Shown piece after piece: positions 1-9,560 of a stretch of 64,000 nt of DNA. The DNA comes from Branchiostoma floridae (Eukaryota; Chordata; Leptocardii; Amphioxiformes; Branchiostomatidae). The notes beneath the pieces are model-generated. The model saw only the letters and a program-made list of their open reading frames with translations. It did no database searches and was not told where the DNA came from. Location of the stretch: assembly GCF_000003815.2 (NCBI RefSeq), contig NC_049979.1, positions 26,982,489-27,046,488 on the forward strand, given 5' to 3'. Every line of letters starts with the position of its first letter. Position 1 is the first letter of the stretch. The translations under genes were made by a program, and so were the position numbers.

Positions 1-270
1 CAAATATACTAACTTATTACACCAAATATACTTACTCATTTACTCCTGGACCAGTATTTTTTACTCCGTGAGCAGTGTTTTTTCTCCGTGAGCAACACTA
101 TACGTTACTCCAAAGCAATGTTTTACTTGCATGTACATATAGATATGTTCGTACGTGCATGACAAATATACATACTTACAACAAATATAGTTACTCACTT
201 ACTCCGGAGCATACTCCGGAGCAGTGTTTTTACTCCGGAGCAACACGTATAGCTACTCCAAAGCAATAAT
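1..270. repeat. Degenerate tandem repeat
   Basis: Two copies of a block built from 'ttactcc(gg/gt)gagcagtgtttt' and ending in 'gctactccaaagcaat' lie about 148 bp apart (ends near 119 and 268). The short ORFs here have no recognisable domain. Confidence 0.55.
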
Positions 271-330
271 CTTATGCAATTATGTAAATCAACATTACAT
301 CTAGCGTTGGCCAACCAGCGTACCGTGCGT

Positions 331-370
331 GGGCGTGTTTTAACATGCTCGGGCATGTTCGGGCGTGTTC
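331..370. promoter_or_regulatory. Four abutting p53-family decamers
   Basis: Four consecutive decamers with no spacer fit RRRCWWGYYY: 331-340 gggcgtgttt (one mismatch), 341-350 taacatgctc (one mismatch), 351-360 gggcatgttc (perfect), 361-370 gggcgtgttc (one mismatch). p53, p63 and p73 bind pairs of such decamers with 0-13 bp spacing, and clusters bind more strongly. The block starts 10 bp beyond the stop codon of the Bcl-2-like ORF, so it is on the 3' side of that gene. Binding is inference; a chance 10-bp repeat is the alternative. Confidence 0.45.
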
Positions 371-380
371 AGTGCAAAAT

Positions 381-881
381 TTACGTCACGATGATGCAAA
401 CGTGTGCAGTGAGAAGCCAACAGAGACACTGTACAAACGACGGGTACTTGTCGTGCCGGCGACGGTCAATCCATCCGTCCCATCCACGTTGGTGTAACAA
501 CCAGTTTCCCGCATAGTTGCAAATCAACGTTGGTAACTCGGTCGAGATGGCGTCGGTATTTTTGTCATACCGTTCGTGCAAGTTGACACATACGTCCATG
601 GCGAAAGACATTGCGATAACGAGTCGACCCCAGTTTAATCGTTCCTCTTGCAGTACTTTTTCGAGCACCGTTTTCAGTCCATCCCTTGCGTTGGGTACGT
701 TATCCATGAAATTGTCTATAATCTTTTCATATTCCTGGTCCGCCGAGATCATATCCACCCATTGTATCACTTTTACGTACGCCACCGAATTGGGGTGTCT
801 GTATTCAGGAAACAAGCCTGGGGCTTTGTGATATAGTAACTGACGAAAGACGTCTGTTGTTTGTGCTTTCAGCGCATCCAT
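381..881 (-). CDS. Bcl-2-like apoptosis regulator, single exon
   Basis: A 166-residue ORF. Bcl-2 proteins control mitochondrial outer-membrane permeability through a helical bundle with a BH3-binding groove. A BH1-like segment is at about residues 80-95 (core LNWGRLVIAMSF, compare NWGR in Bcl-2/Bcl-xL). A BH2-like segment is at about 128-142 (NWLLHQRGWDGWID, compare the W..GGWD pattern). The region around 38-55 may correspond to BH3 but is weak. No clear BH4 is seen. The C-terminal ~18 residues are fairly hydrophobic and might anchor in a membrane. An in-frame TGA lies four codons before the ATG, so no in-frame extension is possible without splicing. The start context is weak at -3 but has G at +4. 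Being intronless and without an N-terminal BH4, it may be a retrocopy or one exon of a larger gene. Pro- or anti-apoptotic role cannot be told. Confidence 0.72.
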   Translation of the reverse strand: MDALKAQTTDVFRQLLYHKAPGLFPEYRHPNSVAYVKVIQWVDMISADQEYEKIIDNFMDNVPNARDGLKTVLEKVLQEERLNWGRLVIAMSFAMDVCVNLHERYDKNTDAISTELPTLICNYAGNWLLHQRGWDGWIDRRRHDKYPSFVQCLCWLLTAHVCIIVT

Positions 882-944
882 GAAAGACTGATCTCAGTAG
901 ACTTAACCAGGCCAAATAAGGGTATGTCATTCACGATTGGGGAG

Positions 945-1215
945 GGGGAGGTTCATTTGTGGCGGGGGGGTGGGGGGGTGTATCAAAAGGGCACATCATA
1001 TCTAACCTCTGACCTGCGCCTGAATAAATAATATCTGATCTCTGACCTGCTCCGCCTTAATAAATCATATCTGACCCCTGACCTGCTCCGCCTGAATAAA
1101 TTATATCTGACCTTTGACATGCTCCGCCTGAATACATCATATCTGACCTATGACCCGCGCTTGAATAAATAATTTATGACCCCTGACCTGCTCCACCTTG
1201 CTCCACCTGAATAAT
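945..1215. repeat. G-run and ~37 bp tandem repeat
   Basis: A G-rich run (about 946-980) is followed by about six degenerate copies of a unit containing 'ctgacctgctccgcctgaat' and 'aaatcatat', from about 995 to 1215. No coding potential is seen. Confidence 0.75.
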
Positions 1216-1960
1216 GGGACTCATCCTGTCCCTACTATACTACTCAGGTCCGCTAACTTTTTTCAGGTCCGGTTTTCCAGACCGGTTCAACACTAAAACC
1301 CAGTCTACACCAGTACATTGAACCCACCCCTAGTCCCTAAGTATTTGACGCCACACGATGGAGTTGGTATAAAAGGGAGGTCTTTAGAAACTACCGATTC
1401 AACCAAGCTTCGTTGATGCAGACACAAGGCTTTGATGTGACAAAGAGATCAGATGAAAGTTGACATGCTAAAAGCCTTCAGGATTTCAAAGTCAATAGAC
1501 ATTGTGCGATGGTGACGGGACGCTGAAAAACTCTTTCCTACATGTTCTCTCTTGTGTAAAGGAGGTTAATCCAACGAGTGCATGTAGGCGCCGAAGTTGA
1601 TACCACATGCACTTATTCTTTTTGACTACCTTTCATCATCCATTATAGGCCATGTTCATTCGACTATATGGATGACATGCTCTTGAAAGCTTAAAACTTA
1701 TGCGGGCGTGTGAGTAAAAATTTGACAAATGAGAGTTAATTTCATTATTAGACCTAGGTGGTCAGGAAGGTTGACCAGTTGACTAAGCACACAGAGCATG
1801 CTATCCAAAATATTAAATTATTTCATTTTTGTTATTTCATATCTTCGTATACGTAAGAGTACATTTCTTAGGCACATAAGGTATTGCACATGGAAAAAGA
1901 ATCTTCGTCTTCGTTTATCACTTTGGAATTAACTTTAGCATTCTATGACATTAGTATCGT
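1216..1960. other. Intergenic, repeat fragments only
   Basis: Contains a 'caggtccggttttccag' fragment (about 1245-1300) related to the GGTACC-rich MITE at 38.8-39.3 kb, a TATA-like TATAAAAG at 1368-1375 with no recognisable ORF downstream, and a fragment (about 1645-1735) of a dispersed family that reads 'ccatgttgatttgattatat' with 'ggatgacat' following. No gene is seen. Confidence 0.5.
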
Positions 1961-3500
1961 TTTCTGATATTTAGTCTGTGACCAGAACCTCTGGTCGACA
2001 GACTTTTAGTTTTGTCAGGTTTTCGCGCGTTCGCAGCTGTATCTATACGTTCCCATTGTCTGAATTCTATGTGGTTTGGCAGGTCCTCTGTACTGGGGTT
2101 GACGATGATGCACATGATTTTTTTTTTGCGGCAAGTGGTTTTATTAGGGATGTTATAAAAATAGCACCCCTACAATTTGTTCTTCTTGCGGTGTTTTGGT
2201 CCAGATCCTTTGCATGTGGGTCATCATGTAACCAGATATTGTCAAGCAGATGCGTGGTTTTATCTGATCGTAAAATTTATTCGCGTTCGCATCTGTATTT
2301 GCATGTTCCCGTTGTCCCATACCTACGTTGTTTGGCAGGACCTCTGCACTGAGGTTGACGATGATGCACGTTGTTTTTTTTCGCGGCTGCTGGTTTTATT
2401 ATGGATGTATAAAAATAGCACCCCTACAATTTGTTCTTCTTGCGGTGTTTTGGTCCAGATCTCCTGCATGTGGGTCATGATGTAATCGGACATTGTCAAG
2501 CAGATGCGTGGTTTCATCGGATCGTCAAAGTTATTCGCGTTCGCATCTGTATTTGCATGTTCCCGTTGTCGCATACCTACGTTGTTTGGCAGGTCCTCTT
2601 CACTGAGGTTGACGATGATGCACGTTGTTTTCTTTCGCGGCTGCTGGTTTTATTATGGATGTATAAAAATAGAACCCCTACAATTTCTTCGTCTTGTGGT
2701 GTTTTGGTCCAGGGCCGCTTTGTTTGAGCCTTGCCATGATAAAATATACCAAGCAGATGCGTGGTTTTATAGGATCGTCAAAGTAATTCCCGTTCGCATC
2801 TTTATCTGCATGTTCCCGTTGTCGCATACGTACGCTGTTTGGCAAGTCCTTTGCAATGAGGTTGACGATGACGCAGGTTTTTTTTTCGCGGCTGCTGGTT
2901 TTATTATGGATGTATAAAAAATATTACCCCTACAATTTCTTCGTCTTGTGGTAAATATCACCCCTACAATTTGTTCGTCTTGTGGTGTTTTGGTCCAGAG
3001 CCGCTTTGTGTGAGTCTTGCCATAATGAAATATTGCAAGCAGATGCGTCATGTTTTCTTGTTGTCAAACGCGCGTTCGCACTTGTATCTGTGGTTTCCGT
3101 TTTTTTTTTTTTGTCGCATACGTTTGTGGTTTGGCAGGTTCTCTGCACAGTGTTAGACGATGACGCACGGTGTTTTTTGTCGCGCTAGTTGCTTTCATTA
3201 TGGATGTAATAATGTCAGATATCACCCCTTGAATTTGTACGTTTCACGATGTATTGGTCCAAGTCTGCTTGTTCAAGCAGATGCGTGATATGTACATCAA
3301 TTTTACGCGCGTTTTCATCTGTATTTGCATATTTCTGTTGTCGTTTTATCACGTTTACGCGCGGTCGTATTTGTATCTGTATGTTCTCTGTGTGAATCGT
3401 ATGTGGTTTGACAGGTCCGCTATGTACACTGAGGTTGTCGATGATGCACGTGGGTTTGTTTTGGCGGTGTGTTTCGGTTCTGGGCCGCGCTTTGACAGTT
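1960..3500. repeat. ~255 bp tandem repeat array
   Basis: About six copies of a unit with landmarks 'gtttggcaggtcctctgcac', 'gttgacgatgatgcacg', 'ggttttattatggatgt', 'aaaatagcacccctacaat' and 'ggtgttttggtccag'. The first landmark recurs near 2070, 2330, 2583, 2838, 3128 and 3408, so the period is about 253-260 bp and then stretches to 280-290 bp in the more diverged copies. Several open frames on both strands come from the repeat and carry no domain. Diverged single copies occur at 45.7-46.1 kb. Confidence 0.9.
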
Positions 3501-3567
3501 ATTCACCTTTCTCAAAATATGTTGGATATTTATTTTACCATTCACCCAAGTTGCTCAAAATTTGTCA

Positions 3568-3650
3568 ACATCTGTGACCAGCTGTGACCAGCTGTGGCCA
3601 GCTGTGACCAGCTGTGCATGTTGTCAACAGCTGCGACCAGCTGGTCATGA
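3568..3650. repeat. Short tandem 'ctgtgaccag' array
   Basis: About seven copies of a 10-11 bp unit (ctgtgaccag), the last ones degenerate. Confidence 0.8.
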
Positions 3651-4336
3651 TATGTTTTATAACATCAATCTACTTTGAATATGACAGTATCACCTATTTA
3701 CGGTAATTCTAAGTAGCTGCGGGCCAATCGCCATTTACGTTTTAAAGTAACATGGTTGGTACCTTTATTATGATAATGCTGTCTTCATATATACTTGTAC
3801 ATCAGTCTCTTGTCCGATCTCCTTTACAGTGTGGCTGTGAGTTGACTTTTAGGTCTTTTGTGTGACGATGAATTCCGCGTGTTGAATATTACTTTATGCC
3901 TGGCACTACAGTTAATAGTACGTAACTGATTTTTCTTGCACTATGCTGTTTTCCCCGCATTGTGCCTTTATTATTGAGGTTGGGATCACATATTATAGTA
4001 AAAAATAATTTGCGTGGTTGGTAGTCATATGCCTTTATGGTTATAAGGTGTAAAGTCGTTGGAAAGTTGCCGCAACATCTTACAATTCGCGTTGCTCAAT
4101 AGGTAGTGTTTGCTCTCTTCGTTATAATGGGGACGTGGACCCTATAACAAGCAAACAGAACATAACAACCAACAAAATACCAAACCGACGTCACAGACTA
4201 TGTTACCTACGGTCACTTGTTTTATTTTGCATTGTGCGTCATAAACTGGCTCATTTTGCAGTTGCTTGTCTTTTGTACTTTGGGATCCCATTTTGTACTG
4301 GAGGAAAGCTTTGGGCAGTTGAAGTCCACATTGTGC
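3651..4336. other. No gene seen
   Basis: Nothing coding is recognisable. A block at about 3975-4050 ('gcgtggttggtagtcatatg') is shared with 46.0 kb, where it again follows a copy of the 255-bp repeat. Confidence 0.5.
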
Positions 4337-4337
4337 T

Positions 4338-4933
4338 TAAGCCCCCTTCACACGAGAGCACGAATGAGCCGGAATGCCGTCTAAATATAAATTCTTTTCT
4401 ATTCGTGGCAATTCTTGGCAATTCGTACTGTATTCTAAACATTCTTACTGCATTCCAGATATTCGTCCCCGTTCTTCTGGCTGGCTCGAAAGTTTTTGAC
4501 ATGTCAAAAACTGTCGAGGTGCGTTCAAAGTGGAGAAATATCAAATGGCATTCATAGTGGATTCTAAGTGTATTCTAACTATTCCTACTGCAGTCTGACC
4601 GCATTCTGCGGCATTCCAACATTATTCAAAACATTCTTATCTCATTCGATGGAGAAACGAAACGGCAAGCCATCTCGAATCCTGCCAGAATGCGGCCGAA
4701 AGAATATCTCGAATGCAGTGAGAATGTCTAGAATACACTACGAATTCGCAGGAATAGAAATGGATTTTCATTCTGACGGCATTCTGGCTCATTCCTTCTC
4801 GTGTGAAGGGGATTTAAGGCCCATTTGGAATACCCACTCGGAATGGCACCGAATGTGACACGAAGTTTGCAAATACTTCATTCCGGCTGGTTCTGCTTGA
4901 TTCCTGCTGATTCGATTTCAGTGTGAAGGCCCT
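4338..4933. mobile_element. Foldback MITE, 'ccccttcacacgag' family, copy 1
   Basis: The left end ('cccccttcacacgagagca', then 'gaatgagccggaatgccgtc') is the inverse complement of about 4768-4815 ('gacggcattctggctcattc', 'cttctcgtgtgaagggg'), giving inverted arms of about 50-60 bp. A further ~110 bp tail ends in 'cagtgtgaaggccct', a second inverted end. A second copy is at 6291-6784. No transposase is seen. Confidence 0.85.
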
Positions 4934-5134
4934 GTTAGAGACGTGTGTATCGAGAGTAAACGTCCCAAAGCTGCAGTGAACAGACAATGGATGAGGGGAG
5001 GGGACATCTTAGGCCATTGCCATTGCATGTTTCTGTCCTGTCTTGACGACTGGGACTCGTAGAAAGACCTGACAGACAAGGCACTACGGGGAGAGAGAAG
5101 AGGAATGGAGGAAAAGTAAAATACTTGGTTCCCT

Positions 5135-5700
5135 CTTCTGTAGCTCTGCCGATGTAGAAGCCCGCTGCATCATGAGCAAAATTTCTTTCAGATGCTTCTG
5201 CAAGATTTGGGGCCAAAGATCCAGAATCCCTTTGGCAAAGAAGCTACAACTGGACGATGCGTGTTGTGTGTCCATCATGCTATAACTGCAACAGCTGGGC
5301 AGCACCAAAGGCAGTCACAGAGAAGTTAGACGTCTGCCACCGGAAACATCTGCGTGCAATCACAGGTCTCCAATGGCCAAAAAGCATGGTATCCAACAAC
5401 ACAATGTACCGTATCTGTAACACCATACCTCTCTCCGAAAAAGCCGAGCAATCAAGGTGGTCTACATTTGGACACATCCTCAGGATGCCACAAGGCACAC
5501 CTGCACAAAAAGCCCTTAAATTCGCCATTCTAGGTTCCAACAGATTCAAGGCACGCAAGGGAAGACATTGTGTCAACCTGCTCAACCTGCTGAAAGCAGA
5601 CCTAAAGCACAGAGGCCGAGCTTTTACTACAACAGCAAAGAAACTCCATGAGCTAAAAGGAAGCTTGCAGGATGCAAAGCTCAGTGGAAAAGGATGAAGA
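5135..5700 (+). pseudogene. Non-LTR retrotransposon remnant (RT C-terminal part)
   Basis: Conceptual translation gives, with at least one frame break near 5270-5290, a series typical of the segment after the reverse transcriptase fingers and palm in LINE-type ORF2 proteins: SADVEARCIMSK, KIWGQRSRIPLAKKLQLDDA, a degenerate 'LLYGCETW' (IMLYNCNSW), RKHLRAITGLQWPKS, and WSTFGHILRMP. No RT catalytic motif or endonuclease is visible upstream, so this is a 5'-truncated dead copy. The longest intact frame is 5257-5697. Clade was not assigned. Confidence 0.8.
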
Positions 5701-5931
5701 AAGACTGAATGCAGCTATAGGACTTTCCAAAGACTATAGATGCAGAGCCCAGTGTCTGATGATGACTCGTAGAAAGAATGAAAATATCATGTTTGAATAT
5801 CGTTGAAGAGATTCATTAGTCACATATGTTTACAGTTAATAGAGTTTTTCATCAATCTGTGACTGTTATTAAAGGTAAGCACACGTACCTCTAAATTTTC
5901 GATGGCTATCCAGTCCATCTTGCTCACGGAG

Positions 5932-5968
5932 TGACCTAGTTCTCGCGAGAGTTGCGAGAACTAGGTCA
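5932..5968. repeat. Perfect 15-bp inverted repeat
   Basis: The arm tgacctagttctcgc (5932-5946) pairs perfectly with gcgagaactaggtca (5954-5968) around a 7-nt loop. A 19-nt C-run follows at 5989-6007. The rest of 5700-6288 shows no gene. Confidence 0.85.
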
Positions 5969-6290
5969 AGAATGGCGGGGTTTTTTGGCCCCCCCCCCCC
6001 CCCCCCCGCCCCTCCTTCATGTTTGAAGTACCGAGACGCCGCAACGATACATTATCACGTAGACAGAGGTCGTACGACCCTTGACCATCTAAGAATGTTT
6101 GACTTACATGAACGATGTCGCTTGCTTTGGAAGGATGATAGCTGTTCAGTCGCGTATGAAAGTTGACCTTTATCAAAAAGTGATCGATGTATCATAAAGA
6201 CGGATGCAATGCTTGTAGTGATTTATCATAAACGGTGTCGAGATTGAACGAGATGGAGTTAATATTTCCTTTTTCCAATGTCAACTCTAA

Positions 6291-6784
6291 AGGCCCCTTC
6301 ACACGAGAGCAATATAATAAGCCTGAATGCCGTCAGAATGAACATTCTGTTCAATTCCTGGGAATTCGCAGTGTATTCTATAAATTCTAACTGCATTCCA
6401 GCTATTTGTGCCCGTTCTTTTGGCTAGCCCGAAAGTTTTTGACATGCTCAAAACGAAGAGCATTTGAAGTGGAGAAATATGAAACGACATTCAAAGTGTA
6501 ATCTACCTAATCTAACTGCAGTATGACCGCATTCCACGGCATTCCAACAGTATTCGAAACATTCTGATCTCATTCGATGTAGAACCGAAACGGCAAGCCA
6601 CTTTGAATCCAGCCAGAATGTGGCCGTTATTCTGACGGCGTTTTGGCTCATTCCTTCTCGTGTGAAGGGGATATAAGGTCCATTTGACATTCCCACCCGA
6701 ATGTGGCACGAATTTTGCAAATACTTCATTAATTCCGCTGGTTCTGTTTGATTTCTGCTGATTCGGTTTCAGTGTGAAGGCCCT
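6291..6784. mobile_element. Foldback MITE, 'ccccttcacacgag' family, copy 2
   Basis: Same organisation as the copy at 4338-4933: left end 'aggccccttcacacgagagc', inverse arm near 6628-6672, and a tail ending 'cagtgtgaaggccct'. The interior is shorter. Confidence 0.85.
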
Positions 6785-7790
6785 ATAATGAGTTACAACA
6801 AGTCGGAGTTATAGTCAGCCAACTTGCAAAAGATTGACTATTTGCTGCTTTATACTATCATAGACAACCTCCAGCTTTCAGGAAATGTGCCTCAGCAACA
6901 TAGATTTGTATACATCGTAACTCTACTAATTTTTGTATCTGTATGTGTCTTCTTCCTGTAAATCAGCAGTTTTACAGTGCCGTCATCGTTCTAATAACCA
7001 GTAGTGTGACCAAGAAAGGCATGGTGTCGTTCTCTTCTGCTGAATAGGTGAATTTGATATTGCTTTTGGTGTAGATAGTGTTTAGGGGGTCAGTCAGGTC
7101 TTCTTGGGTTCCCTTCTCCAACAACAGTTGACTCAGGCAATTCATTATGGATATCGATTTTTTGCTTCGTACACGTTGGGCCGTTAAGGTTCATGATGGT
7201 TCATCTTTGAACCGTTCCTCCTCTCAAATCAGCACCTACACCTCCCAGTCCAGTCATCATCATCCATCATACGCTTCATCTGTCACCATTTGCTACAAGG
7301 GTACGGCAATGAGGTAGGAAATACAGGTCAGGTCGTTCTGCAGGTCTGCTGCAAGTAATAGAGTGGGACTGCGGCAGCTGTCACCCCCAGGTGACTGGGT
7401 GTACAGAAAGTGCAAAATTGAACGAAATGAGAACGAAATACGACACAAACTATAAACTAGAATTTTCACGACATTTTTTTTCATATTCGCAACTGTAGGT
7501 TACATTTAACCTAAGGTTTAATTGCCAGAACAAGGAAGAAAGAAGAACACACCTGACAAAAACTACCTATTCGGCGAGTAGGGAATAAGGGAATAAAGTA
7601 TTTGGAAAAGATTGAAATGTAGAAGTAGGCGGTGAATTAATTCAACATATCTTATTTTTAAAATGGGGCCAGATTGAATTCTATAATGTTGTTGCGTTTT
7701 GTATGGTTAAATCATTTTAACCAAATTTCACCACGCTCACTGACAAAAGAAAATTTTCATCACGTAACGGCGCTATCTACTTAATCCTAA
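6785..7790. other. No gene seen
   Basis: About 1 kb of AT-rich sequence with only short open frames lacking domain signatures and no repeat family recognised. Confidence 0.45.
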
Positions 7791-7794
7791 CTAG

Positions 7795-8018
7795 TTCCCA
7801 ACCAGTTCCGGACCTGCCGCCCGATCAAGACCACTCCCGAATGTTTAAAACATTTGGCTGGTACAGCAGGCCTTGTAGACGCAAGCCCCAATGCATTTTC
7901 CTTACGTAACGGCCCTTCTGACGTAACCCCAATTGTTCCCAACCCGTTCTAGACCTGCCGCCCACTCAGGACCACTCCCGAATGTTTAAAACATTTGGCT
8001 GGCGCAGCCGGCCAGTAG
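7795..8018. repeat. Two-copy ~137 bp tandem repeat
   Basis: The block 'gacctgccgccc', 'gaccactcccgaatgtttaa', 'aacatttggctgg' occurs near 7812-7863 and again near 7951-8002. Confidence 0.85.
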
Positions 8019-8799
8019 ACAACACCGCAGATAGACGGGCTGCGGAACACAGCCTAAGTAGCTCCCAACTGTCTCCTAACCATAATGTGGAAGATTGGGA
8101 GCGGTCAAGAGGCCACGGACGGCTATGTGTGTCAAGGGGTTTACAGGGGAATTACAACATCAGTCCAGTATGAAATAAGTTTGCGACATTACCGCTGAAG
8201 CAAACGCCATTACACATGATTATATAGCTGGTGATTGCTTTCGACGTAGCTGAGCACTTTTGAGTGCTTTTTGCTGTTACGTTACACCCATTACTCCCGG
8301 CATGTAAGGTTTTCCTTTGATGTTTATCTATAATATACTCCCTTGGTTTCTTAAGTCTTTCTAGAGGCGTTACTTGTAAGTGCATTGGAAGAAGTCTGTA
8401 TTGTATCTATGGCGTCCAGTCATGTGCATGTGTTCAAATTTCGCAGAAAAAGTCTAGTCGGCACAACAAAGAAAGGCAACTTTTCTTCCAACTCTTTAAT
8501 CATTATGACCAGAGTGTATGACCTGGTGAACTACGAAGGGCGATCAATATGATTAAAGTGTAATTCAAATCATATGGTGTGAAAGTCAATATCCAACGAA
8601 TTTCAAATCATTGTGATGTCATGACTTTCCAATTGACAGGCTTTTGAAAATCAGTGGGTAACCGTAGTGGCGTGCACGTGAGAAACAAGGGTTAACTGTT
8701 CTCAAAGCTGTGTGGGTCGAGTTCCTTATACATATGCCATGAAGTCTAAGAAGACGGTATCAAAATGTTTCATGAGAAAACCTGAGTATTTCAACTTGA

Positions 8800-8856
8800 A
8801 AGAAGTGGATATTTTACTGCCAACTTTCTCTGCTGAAGGTAAAATATCCACTTCTT
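8800..8856. repeat. 18-bp stem hairpin
   Basis: The arm agaagtggatattttac (8801-8817) is perfectly complementary to gtaaaatatccacttct (8839-8855), with one further A-T pair outside. The loop is 21 nt. A short extra pairing (tgaa with ttca) is possible beyond a bulge. No gene is seen between 8020 and 8980. Confidence 0.85.
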
Positions 8857-8905
8857 ATATTTCAGCCATACATAGTATGGTGAAATATATTGTATTCGTA
8901 ATGTT

Positions 8906-8906
<1 letters not shown>

Positions 8907-8936
<30 letters not shown>

Positions 8937-8937
8937 C
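8907..8937. repeat. (TTTC)n microsatellite
   Basis: About seven to eight tandem copies of ttct/ctttc. Confidence 0.95.
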
Positions 8938-8979
8938 CTGTCAAATCTTCAAAGTGATTCATCTCCGCCGTTCCTGGAC

Positions 8980-9560
8980 CGAATGACCTGAAATTTGGCA
9001 CAGAGGTAGAATGGGCCAATACCTTGATGCTTTTTTCTCAGTTTTTTCATATCTGCCTCTAAAATGATTTTATTGAGAGTTTTTGGTCAATTTTAGACCA
9101 AAACTGTATATTTTGGCCCCTGTACCCTGGTATTACAACCAAATGAGCTGAAATTTGACAGAGATGTGCCTTGATAATGCCTCCATATAAATTCAATAAC
9201 ACTTTTGGTGTACAGTACAACAAAATGCTTATTTTTGCGATTTTTTGACAAATTTTTGACCAAAAAAGGACACTTTTGGCTCCTGTACCTTGGTATTGCA
9301 ACCGAATGAGCTGAAATTTGACACAGATGTGCCTTGATAATCCCTTCATATAAATTCAATAACACTTTTGGTGTACAGTGCAACAAAATGCTTATTTTTG
9401 CGATTTTTGGCCAATTTTTGACCAAAAAAGGACACTTTTGGCTCCTGTACCCTGGTATTACAATTAAATGATCTGAAATTTGGTATAGATAGGCATTAGA
9501 TACTTGGTAACAAGACTCAAGTAAAATTTTTGACATAAACAACTTTAAAATGATTAATTT
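8980..9560. repeat. ~163 bp tandem repeat
   Basis: The segment 'ggctcctgtaccctggtatt', 'gagctgaaatttgacacaga', 'cacttttggtgtacagt' repeats with its 'cctgtaccctgg' landmark near 9118, 9282 and 9443, so the period is about 161-165 bp. A further diverged landmark is at about 10066. Confidence 0.9.

Noticed and set aside
1368-1375. TATA box as a core promoter
   Set aside because: No ORF or exon recognisable within the next few kilobases on the plus strand; a lone match is expected by chance.
1978-2917. Several 90-140 residue frames rich in Arg, Cys and Phe
   Set aside because: They are translations of the 255-bp tandem array and appear on both strands.
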